A DNA stretch of 64,000 nt from Neisseria sp. Marseille-Q6792. GTDB lineage: Bacteria; Pseudomonadota; Gammaproteobacteria; Burkholderiales; Neisseriaceae. How positions within the stretch are numbered: the first letter of the stretch is position 1; the number at the start of each line of letters is the position of its first letter. The stretch spans positions 1,116,001 to 1,180,000 of the forward strand of contig NZ_OW969598.1 in NCBI RefSeq assembly GCF_943181435.1. The letters run 5' to 3'. The position numbers and the translations under genes are program-made. Shown here in pieces: positions 57,834 through 64,000 of this stretch. Below the pieces are notes generated by a model, which saw nothing but the letters and a program-made list of their open reading frames with translations, had not been told where the DNA came from and did no database searches.

Positions 57834-58217
57834 ATGACTTTCGCCTATTGGTGTATTCTGATTGCCTACCTATTGCCGCTTTTTTGTGCGGCGTATGCCA
57901 AAAAAGCGGGCGGATTCCAGTTTAAAGACAACCACAATCCGCGCGATTTTCTGGCGCATACGCAAGGCGCAGCCGCCCGTGCCCACGCCGCGCAGCAAAA
58001 CGGTTTTGAAGTCTTTGCACCGTTTGCTGCCGCCGTTTTGACGGCACACGCAACCGGCAATGCGGCGCAATCGGCCGTCAACACGCTTGCCGGCCTGTTC
58101 ATCCTGTTCCGCCTCGCCTTTATCTGGTGCTATATCGCCGACAAAGCCGCTATGCGCTCGCTGATGTGGGCGGGCGGATTTGTCTGCACCGTCGGGCTGT
58201 TTGTCGCGGCTGCTTGA
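57834..58217 (+). CDS. MAPEG-family membrane protein
   Basis: A 127-residue four-helix membrane protein of the MAPEG family (membrane-associated proteins in eicosanoid and glutathione metabolism). The pattern Asn-Pro-Arg-Asp, then Arg-Ala-His-x-Ala-Gln-Gln-Asn-Gly-Phe-Glu-x-Phe-x-Pro-Phe, then Phe-Arg-x-Ala-Phe-Ile-Trp-Cys-Tyr, is typical. Function in bacteria is uncertain. It begins three bases after the pntA stop and is likely cotranscribed with it. A DUS hairpin separates it from pntB. Confidence 0.85.
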   Translation: MTFAYWCILIAYLLPLFCAAYAKKAGGFQFKDNHNPRDFLAHTQGAAARAHAAQQNGFEVFAPFAAAVLTAHATGNAAQSAVNTLAGLFILFRLAFIWCYIADKAAMRSLMWAGGFVCTVGLFVAAA

Positions 58218-58222
58218 AACAG

Positions 58223-58263
58223 ATGCCGTCTGAAAACACGAACGTCAATTTTTCAGACGGCAT
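58223..58263. terminator. DUS inverted pair between the MAPEG gene and pntB
   Basis: A hairpin in the middle of the pntA-MAPEG-pntB cluster. It may reduce pntB transcription relative to pntA. Confidence 0.7.
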
Positions 58264-58296
58264 TGAAAACAAATCATCGAAAATCGGAGAATTTCT

Positions 58297-59682
58297 ATGT
58301 CTTCAGGACTCGTAACAGCGGCGTATATCGTTGCCGCAATTTTATTCATCTTCTCACTAGCGGGGCTGTCCAAGCAGGAAACCGCCAAACAGGGCTGTTA
58401 TTCCGGTATCGCCGGCATGGCGGTCGCCATCTTCGTAACGGTCTTTTCCGACAATACCCACGGATTAGGCTGGATTATCATCGCCATGCTCATCGGCGCG
58501 GCAATCGGCATCTACAAAGCAAAAAAAGTAGAAATGACCGAAATGCCCGAACTGATTGCGCTCTTGCACAGCTTCGTCGGCTTGGCAGCCGTTTTGGTCG
58601 GTTTCAACAGCTATATCGAGCCGGGCAACGTTTCGCCTGATATGCACACCATCCACCTGGTCGAAGTCTATTTGGGCATTTTCATCGGCGCGGTAACCTT
58701 TACCGGCTCACTGGTCGCATTCGGCAAACTCAACGGCAAAATCAGCAGCAGCCCGCTGCAACTGCCCGCCAAACACAAGCTCAACGCACTGGCACTTGCC
58801 GTATCGTTTGTGTTGCTGCTCGTATTTGTCGGCATTGACGGCAGCGGCTTCATCCTGCTGATTATGACCCTGATTGCCCTCGCATTCGGCTGGCACTTGG
58901 TTGCCTCCATCGGCGGCGCAGATATGCCCGTGGTCGTATCTATGCTCAACTCCTACTCCGGCTGGGCGGCCGCAGCGGCAGGCTTCATGCTCTCCAACGA
59001 CCTGCTCATCGTTACCGGCGCACTGGTCGGCTCAAGCGGCGCAATTCTGTCCTACATTATGTGCAAAGCCATGAACCGGTCGTTTGTTTCCGTGATTGCC
59101 GGCGGTTTCGGCAGCGACAGCGGCACATCATCTTCCGGCAGCCAAGAAATAGGGGAATACCGGGAAGTCAAAGCTGCCGATGTTGCTGAAATGCTGAAAG
59201 GCGCAAACAGTGTCATCATCACCCCGGGCTACGGTATGGCAGTTGCACAAGCGCAATATCCCGTTGCCGAAATCACCGAGCTTTTGCGCAAAAACGGCAC
59301 AGAAGTACGCTTCGGCATCCACCCCGTCGCCGGCCGCCTGCCCGGTCATATGAACGTTTTGCTTGCCGAAGCCAAAGTCCCCTACGACATCGTTTTGGAA
59401 ATGGACGAAATCAACGACGACTTCCCCGAAACCGATGTGGTCTTAGTGATTGGTGCGAACGACACCGTCAACCCCGCCGCCCAAACCGACCCGAACAGCC
59501 CGATTGCGGGTATGCCCGTGTTGGAAGTGTGGAAGGCAAAAGAAGTCGTCGTCTTCAAACGCTCGATGAACACCGGCTACGCAGGTGTACAAAACCCGCT
59601 GTTCTTCAACGAAAACAGCGTAATGTGTTTCGGAGATGCGAAAAAAACCATAGACGATATTCTCTCCGAACTGAAAAAATAA
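58297..59682 (+). CDS. pntB: PntB, NAD(P) transhydrogenase beta subunit
   Basis: The membrane and NADP-binding half of transhydrogenase. 461 residues (E. coli PntB has 462). About nine helices span residues 1-260; the NADP domain includes [29 protein letters not shown], and the [11 protein letters not shown] motif. Confidence 0.97.
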   Translation: MSSGLVTAAYIVAAILFIFSLAGLSKQETAKQGCYSGIAGMAVAIFVTVFSDNTHGLGWIIIAMLIGAAIGIYKAKKVEMTEMPELIALLHSFVGLAAVLVGFNSYIEPGNVSPDMHTIHLVEVYLGIFIGAVTFTGSLVAFGKLNGKISSSPLQLPAKHKLNALALAVSFVLLLVFVGIDGSGFILLIMTLIALAFGWHLVASIGGADMPVVVSMLNSYSGWAAAAAGFMLSNDLLIVTGALVGSSGAILSYIMCKAMNRSFVSVIAGGFGSDSGTSSSGSQEIGEYREVKAADVAEMLKGANSVIITPGYGMAVAQAQYPVAEITELLRKNGTEVRFGIHPVAGRLPGHMNVLLAEAKVPYDIVLEMDEINDDFPETDVVLVIGANDTVNPAAQTDPNSPIAGMPVLEVWKAKEVVVFKRSMNTGYAGVQNPLFFNENSVMCFGDAKKTIDDILSELKK

Positions 59683-59694
59683 ACGCACAACAAA

Positions 59695-59727
59695 ATGCCG
59701 TCTGAAAATCAATGCTTCAGACGGCAT
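59695..59727. terminator. DUS inverted-pair terminator after pntB
   Basis: ATGCCGTCTGAA and inverse with a short loop, 12 bases after the stop. Confidence 0.85.
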
Positions 59728-59729
59728 TT

Positions 59730-60109
59730 TTACACAAACCACAGTTTTAAATCCCTCAGCTGCCAAGTAGCATGACCATATCCGCAATACCAGCCAAAAT
59801 GCCAAACCATGCTTTTATCTATATCGGAATAAATGCTGAACAGTATGTCGTCTGAAGTGTTGGCAAGCGAATACTGCAAGAATACATTCCTCATCCAGCC
59901 GTTCGTCGACTTTTCCGTGGACAAAATTGTAGCCCGAAGGATTTAAGCAGCGGACGGCTTTTCGTATCATCGATATATCTCAACAATCCTTCTTCAGCCC
60001 ATTCCTTGAATGCCTTTGCAGCATTATTCCTGCCATAAATACTCGCCAGCTTGTTGATTTGATGGCAGCCCTGATATATACAGGAACACCATTTCCGTCT
60101 AAAGAACAA
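59730..60109 (-). pseudogene. Broken small gene of unknown function
   Basis: Two overlapping minus-strand frames look like pieces of one protein. One reads Ile-Asn-Lys-Leu-Ala-Ser-Ile-Tyr-Gly-Arg-Asn-Asn-Ala-Ala-Lys-Ala-Phe-Lys-Glu-Trp and stops near 59891. The other, from 59924, ends in Trp-His-Phe-Gly-Trp-Tyr-Cys-Gly-Tyr-Gly-His-Ala-Thr-Trp. A frameshift near 59900-59930 would join them. I do not recognise the family. It lies between the pntB terminator and tRNA-Asn. Confidence 0.35.
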
Positions 60110-60146
60110 GCATCTTAAAAAGGCATTTCTGACTGCCGGTAAAGTA

Positions 60147-60178
60147 AAACCCTCTAAGTAATACTTAGAGGGTTTTAA
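60147..60178 (-). terminator. Hairpin terminator after tRNA-Asn
   Basis: AAAACCCTCTAAG and CTTAGAGGGTTTT form a 13-bp stem with A/T flanks, five bases downstream of the tRNA on the minus strand. Confidence 0.75.
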
Positions 60179-60182
60179 AATT

Positions 60183-60258
60183 TGGCTCCCCGACCTGGGC
60201 TCGAACCAGGGACCTGCGGATTAACAGTCCGTCGCTCTACCGACTGAGCTATCGGGGA
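60183..60258 (-). tRNA. tRNA-Asn (anticodon GTT)
   Basis: 76 bases including an encoded CCA. The acceptor arm TCCCCGA pairs with TCGGGGA, the discriminator is G, the D-arm has AGCTCAGTCGGTAGAGC, the anticodon loop is CTGTTAA with GTT, and the T-arm has GGTTCGAGC. A hairpin terminator follows. Confidence 0.97.
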
Positions 60259-60342
60259 ATAGCTTTAAATATTAATTCAAAATGCAGACTATGTCAACAT
60301 ATATTTACAACTGATTGTACTCCGCCTTTGAATGTACAACCC

Positions 60343-60702
60343 TTATATACTTTCTGCAATATGTCTTGCCGCCCGTTTGGCATCCAATAGAATTAAACCA
60401 AGTTTGCCGGTTTCTTTTGCCATCAGCACCAACACGGCATCTTTACCCGCCTGACTTAAAAGGATATAGCCTGATTTTCCTTTAATCATCACTTGTTCCA
60501 ATTCCCCGCAGGCGAGTTCTTGCACCGAACGGCTGCCTAAAGCAAGCAAAGTGGCAGAAATCGCCCCTACCCTGTCTGAATTCAAATGTGAAGGAAGCAT
60601 TGTCGCCATCGGCAATCCGTCGGTTGAGATAACGGCAGATGCGACAATATCCGGAGATGTGTTGTTCAAATCTTCCAAAACCGAAATTAATAATTGCTGC
60701 AT
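60343..60702 (-). CDS. Roadblock/LC7-domain protein (MglB-like)
   Basis: A 119-residue protein built of a single roadblock/LC7 domain: MQQLLISVLEDLNNTSPDIV, then Ala-Val-Ile-Ser-Thr-Asp-Gly-Leu-Pro-Met-Ala, and a C-terminal Gly-Lys-Leu-Gly-Leu-Ile-Leu-Leu-Asp-Ala-Lys. Such proteins dimerise and act as regulators of Ras-like GTPases (MglB for MglA). The open frame extends far upstream, but the ATG at 60702 follows GGAGG and matches the domain. Last in the GTPase cluster, about 20 bp after the second roadblock-type gene. Confidence 0.85.
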   Translation of the reverse strand: MQQLLISVLEDLNNTSPDIVASAVISTDGLPMATMLPSHLNSDRVGAISATLLALGSRSVQELACGELEQVMIKGKSGYILLSQAGKDAVLVLMAKETGKLGLILLDAKRAARHIAESI

Positions 60703-60722
60703 AAACCCTCCTATCCCAAGTT

Positions 60723-61367
60723 TTACACGCGGTTGCTGTAACGGCGGTATAAAATCCTGACCAAAGTAACAAATGCCTCTTTGCTCAAGTCCGGAATACC
60801 GCCGATGACCAAAATAAATTTGGTTGAACCGATATACAATGGGAAAAATGTCAATTCGCTCTGACCGGAAGGGTCGCAAACGCCCCAAGCGTTATTGTTG
60901 ATATACAGGTTGTTCTTAATCAGCAGCCGGTGTTTCTTTTCCATCTGTGCGACTTCTGCCGCCAACAGCCCCAACTCTTCCGCCGCCTCATGATGGAAAT
61001 TGGCGTTGGCAAGATACAGGCCGTTCCGATCGACCAATAATGCCTTACCACTGCCGGACAATTGTTCCATCAGCAACGGCAATTGCTCGTCCGACAGATT
61101 GATGCCGTCTGAATGACCGTTTTCATCGCCATAGAGGAATTCGAGTTTTTGCAAACGGTACAACAGGTTCAAAGCGGTATCGATGTCGGAGGTGTCCGCC
61201 CAGGCGAGCAGCTTCTCACTGCTGACCACTTCGTCCGCATCCGCTTTCAACAGGCTGTGCAACAAAGTTTTACCGGCACTGGGGGTATCGCTGGATATGG
61301 CATAAAATGCACCGGCAGGAGTCAGGCGGGGATATAAATTTGCTTGTAGTGAAAGTGTTGATTCCAT
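60723..61367 (-). CDS. Roadblock-type protein with N-terminal extension
   Basis: A 214-residue protein from the ATG at 61367 (MESTLSLQANLYPRLTPAGA). The C-terminal 120 residues resemble a roadblock domain: Ala-Leu-Leu-Val-Asp-Arg-Asn-Gly-Leu-Tyr-Leu-Ala-Asn-Ala and later Phe-Ile-Leu-Val-Ile-Gly-Gly. The N-terminal 90 residues have a helical pattern like a small winged-helix domain, but I cannot name it. Its start overlaps the end of the GTPase gene at its stop, which suggests coupling. Confidence 0.65.
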   Translation of the reverse strand: MESTLSLQANLYPRLTPAGAFYAISSDTPSAGKTLLHSLLKADADEVVSSEKLLAWADTSDIDTALNLLYRLQKLEFLYGDENGHSDGINLSDEQLPLLMEQLSGSGKALLVDRNGLYLANANFHHEAAEELGLLAAEVAQMEKKHRLLIKNNLYINNNAWGVCDPSGQSELTFFPLYIGSTKFILVIGGIPDLSKEAFVTLVRILYRRYSNRV

Positions 61368-61368
61368 A

Positions 61369-61904
61369 TTAAACCTCCAGTCCCGGATCAATAGAAAATA
61401 ACATTGCGCTAACCAATTGCTTTACGTCATCTTCCTTACGGGCATCAATTTCAAAAACCGGAACATTAAGATTATGTTTTGCAAGATATTTGTGATACAC
61501 GTCGATACCGGGCTGAGAGCGTATATCCATCTTGGTAATACCGACAACGACGGGGGCCTTCTCCAGCAGCCCTCGAAACGAATGTAAAAAGAATTCCAAA
61601 TCTTTCAATGGGTTGGTTCTGGCATTATCTAAAAGCAAGACCAAACCCATACTGCCTTGGCTTAAGATTTCCCACATAAAGTTGAACCGTTCCTGACCGG
61701 GCGTACCATATAAATGGACTTTGGTATCCTCATCCAAGCTGATGACCCCGTAGTCCATCGCCACTGTCGTATTCCTTTTCCTATCCAAAGTCATATCGGA
61801 TGCGGAAGCATCGGTCTGGACGGTGCTTCGTCCGAAATAGCCGCAATGGCAGTGGTTTTCCCTACGCCGACAGGTCCTGTGAAAATAATTTTATTTTCTC
61901 TCAT
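61369..61904 (-). pseudogene. Ras-like small GTPase, frameshifted by one base
   Basis: The gene should encode a GTPase of about 178 residues. The start (ATG at 61904, MRENKIIFTGPVGVGKTTAI) carries a P-loop. The rest, open from 61794 in the next frame, carries Leu-Tyr-Gly-Thr-Pro-Gly-Gln-Glu-Arg-Phe (switch II) and Gly-Ile-Thr-Lys-Met-Asp (the base-binding loop). The two halves are out of frame. One missing base within Glu-Ala-Pro-Val-Gln-Thr, near 61825-61832, explains this. Either it is a real null mutation, or a sequencing error; the sequence there is not a typical slippery site. This is the fourth-last gene of the operon; its partners look intact. Confidence 0.8.
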
Positions 61905-61915
61905 CTCTCCGCCTC

Positions 61916-63013
61916 TTAGCTGCCCAACAGTTTTTTCATCAGCCTTTGAAGAAGGCCGCGCGGCTGGGATTGGGATGGTGTCGTGATTTTTTCCGCTTTT
62001 TTCACCATTTCACTATCAGAGGCAGAATCGGCCCCAATATTTATTTTATCCGCCATATCGGAGTATGCCTGTTGTGAAACCGTTTTTAAATCTACCGACA
62101 AAAACCCGGTCGTATAGGTTGCCGCAAGATAATTCAGAATATCATTGAGGTTTAAAGGCATCACTTTATACAACACATTAAGGTTGACGGATGCCTTGGT
62201 CAGAAATGCCGACAAGCGTATCGACCCCGGCACATTTGCCAACCGGGTCAGGTTCGGCCAAGATTTCAACGTAAACGGAGTATCGGGAGAAATCGGATAA
62301 ATCAACCTGCCCTGCGCCGTCCAAATGGAAAACTGCCACATACAGGACATAATGCCTACTTTAGCCTTTTCGCGCCATTGCGGGTTATCGGGAACAGTCT
62401 TGCAACTGACCTGCAAATTTTCGTCTTTGCACAATTCTTCGAGTTTTTGCACACTTTCTGTCAGCAAAACCCGTTGTATCGAGGGGAAAACAATAAGGAC
62501 CGGCTTATTTCCATGCAAGATAGCGATGTCCCGCCTGTTCTTTTCCGCAAACCGCAACGCCCCCAATAATCCTTTATTCGGGTTAAACCGGCGTATCGTA
62601 ACCGTACGCTGCACATTCCCGTTGTTTTTCGCCGACCGGTCTGCGGGTGCAATAAACGATTTCCCATAAACATTCTCGCCCTGCAACAACTTGCGGAGCA
62701 TAGGAAACAATGTTTCAAACCGAATCGGTTTGGGCAGGTAGGGAACTTCAGAATCGGGAACTTTCTCCGAACAGACAGCGACGGGTATATCCTTATAACG
62801 CTCGGCAAGCTCTTTCCAAAGTTCAAAACCGCCCTCGGCATCGGTATCCGCCAAAACCAAATCGGGCACGACACTGCCGTCTGAAGGGGATACCGTTTCA
62901 TAACGGGTGGTATTGTGCATTTTGAATGCCATTTTGAAAACGGATTCCTGCTGCGCCGTCATCCCCGCCAACATTACGCGTACTGTTTTAATTTTCGGCA
63001 GTTGAACTTCCAT
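61916..63013 (-). CDS. Pseudo-receiver-domain protein in the GTPase cluster
   Basis: A 365-residue cytoplasmic protein. The N-terminal 120 residues read like a response-regulator receiver that has lost its phospho-acceptor context: Val-Arg-Val-Met-Leu-Ala-Gly-Met, Leu-Val-Leu-Ala-Asp-Thr-Asp at the site of the phosphorylated strand, and Tyr-Leu-Pro-Lys-Pro-Ile. The central part (about 140-345) is of unknown fold, and the C-terminus is Lys/Gln-rich. It starts 19 bases after the TPR gene and ends 11 bases before the GTPase start. Role inferred only from context. Confidence 0.6.
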   Translation of the reverse strand: MEVQLPKIKTVRVMLAGMTAQQESVFKMAFKMHNTTRYETVSPSDGSVVPDLVLADTDAEGGFELWKELAERYKDIPVAVCSEKVPDSEVPYLPKPIRFETLFPMLRKLLQGENVYGKSFIAPADRSAKNNGNVQRTVTIRRFNPNKGLLGALRFAEKNRRDIAILHGNKPVLIVFPSIQRVLLTESVQKLEELCKDENLQVSCKTVPDNPQWREKAKVGIMSCMWQFSIWTAQGRLIYPISPDTPFTLKSWPNLTRLANVPGSIRLSAFLTKASVNLNVLYKVMPLNLNDILNYLAATYTTGFLSVDLKTVSQQAYSDMADKINIGADSASDSEMVKKAEKITTPSQSQPRGLLQRLMKKLLGS

Positions 63014-63032
63014 TTTTATTTTCCGTACCGTT

Positions 63033-64000
63033 TTATTTTTTTATATTTTGATTCATACGCTGCAGTAGCCGGCTCATCAGCATAACGACCTCTTCAGGAA
63101 GCCTGTCCGCACGTTCCCTCAATACCCTTAAAAACTGCCCCAACCTATCCCAATCTTCAGTACGTTCATAAATATCGATCAACGTAATATAAAGCTGGGA
63201 CTCGTCGGGATATTTCAATACCGCCTGCTCCAACACATCCATTGCCGCCTCAATCTGACCATACATCAGCAACGACTCTACTTCTTTAACCGCATCGTCT
63301 GCCGGAGACGAACCGGTGTTGATCAATGAAGAATCTTGAAGCACCAAATCCCGATGTTGCGCTTTGAATTTCTGTATATTTTTCGGCAGATACCCGTGCC
63401 CCATACCGATGTCTTTGATTTGCAGGTCGTTCGGCCCTTTTTCCAAATCATCGAAAACTTCATGGTAACCCAGGCTGTACCCCCAACCCAGCATCCGCTC
63501 TTTAACCTGCCTGCCATAGTTGCCCAACGTTTGGTAAAGCTTCCACAAATGTCCGGCAAAACGGTCTATATCCGCGTGTTGGTAATCGAGTTTCAATGCA
63601 TCGATAATCAGGTTTGCAGGTTTTTCGGAAGTTTGGATGGCACGGTCGTATTGTTTCGATGCCGTTTCGTAGCTGACTTTGTCTTTAAGGATTTTCGCAC
63701 CTTGATCGGCACGAACCAGACCGGCAATCGCACCGATTTCCTCTTGGCTGATTCCGGACACGTCTTTTTTGCCCCGCACAATCGGGATGCGCTTGACTTC
63801 TTCGGCTCCATAAGCCTTACCGTCGGCATCCGGCGGGGGCGATGCGGAAGCTGCCGTCGCAGAGCCGCCTTCCGCACGTTTTTCAATCTCCTGAATGCCC
63901 CATCCCAAACCTTCTTCCGCCAAGACGCGGATACGCAAATGGTTTGAATCGCGCTGTAATGCCTGTTCGATATATTTTGCCAAAAGTTCGGAAGGAATCA
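63033..64000 (-). CDS. TPR-containing protein, partial at window edge
   Basis: The frame is open from the window end to the stop at 63033, at least 322 residues. TPR-like repeats include Ala-Lys-Tyr-Ile-Glu-Gln-Ala-Leu-Gln-Arg-Asp at the start and, near the C-terminus, Gly-Gln-Ile-Glu-Ala-Ala-Met-Asp-Val-Leu-Glu-Gln-Ala-Val-Leu-Lys-Tyr-Pro. A Ser/Ala/Pro-rich linker is around 40-55 from the edge. It resembles FimV-type C-terminal segments, but the N-terminus is not in view. First visible gene of the GTPase/roadblock cluster. Confidence 0.6.
   Translation of the reverse strand, partial: IPSELLAKYIEQALQRDSNHLRIRVLAEEGLGWGIQEIEKRAEGGSATAASASPPPDADGKAYGAEEVKRIPIVRGKKDVSGISQEEIGAIAGLVRADQGAKILKDKVSYETASKQYDRAIQTSEKPANLIIDALKLDYQHADIDRFAGHLWKLYQTLGNYGRQVKERMLGWGYSLGYHEVFDDLEKGPNDLQIKDIGMGHGYLPKNIQKFKAQHRDLVLQDSSLINTGSSPADDAVKEVESLLMYGQIEAAMDVLEQAVLKYPDESQLYITLIDIYERTEDWDRLGQFLRVLRERADRLPEEVVMLMSRLLQRMNQNIKK

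Overview
The window is core chromosome of a Neisseria species in the meningococcus/gonococcus/lactamica group. The 12-base DNA uptake sequence (DUS) ATGCCGTCTGAA is scattered throughout, mostly as inverted pairs acting as terminators. Correia elements and dRS3/NIME repeats are present, and the proteins (MtrR, RelA, FrpC/FrpD, LpxL1) look like those of this group. Three points argue against a typical N. meningitidis. CcoP keeps its third haem domain, no Correia element lies between mtrR and mtrC, and porA is not beside the Xaa-Pro aminopeptidase gene. The frp locus argues against N. gonorrhoeae. My inference is a commensal such as N. lactamica or N. polysaccharea; 16S rRNA or ribosomal MLST would decide.

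Layout. 1-2 kb: start of the mtrCDE efflux operon and its divergent repressor mtrR. 2-7 kb: recC and a PepSY membrane protein. 7-10.6 kb: ccoNOQP, the cbb3 terminal oxidase, including a small ccoQ. 11-16.9 kb: an M61 peptidase, a small phosphatase-like protein, tonB-exbB-exbD, an M50-like membrane protein lacking its zinc ligands, and grxB. 17-19.4 kb: relA.

19.4-23.7 kb is a graveyard of polymorphic-toxin cassettes: two SUFU-type genes (one with two amber stops), a HINT-toxin tail with an adjacent immunity-like gene, other immunity-like genes, a stalk fragment, and a decayed TpsA/haemagglutinin C-terminus. 23.8-35.4 kb is a complete type I secretion and RTX locus in one place: hlyB-hlyD-tolC on the minus strand, and divergent frpD-frpC encoding the lipoprotein partner and the self-processing RTX protein with 600-bp tandem repeats. 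Uptake sequences of a different, Kingella-type dialect flank the exporter genes.

35.5-51 kb is housekeeping: pepN, a PolB-like exonuclease, a possible structured RNA, lpxL1, dusB-fis-ruvC, a DEAD-box helicase, an FAD oxidoreductase, lysS, an Nramp-related transporter and a pepP-type peptidase. 51-52.1 kb is a gene-free dRS3/NIME array. 52.1-59.7 kb holds purH, a CLC channel, serB, and pntA-MAPEG-pntB. 59.7-64 kb holds a broken small gene, tRNA-Asn, and a minus-strand cluster encoding a TPR protein, a pseudo-receiver protein, a Ras-like GTPase (frameshifted here) and two roadblock-type proteins.

Most gene calls rest on family motifs read by eye. Species, synteny and donor statements rely on remembered knowledge of the genus and are marked as inference.
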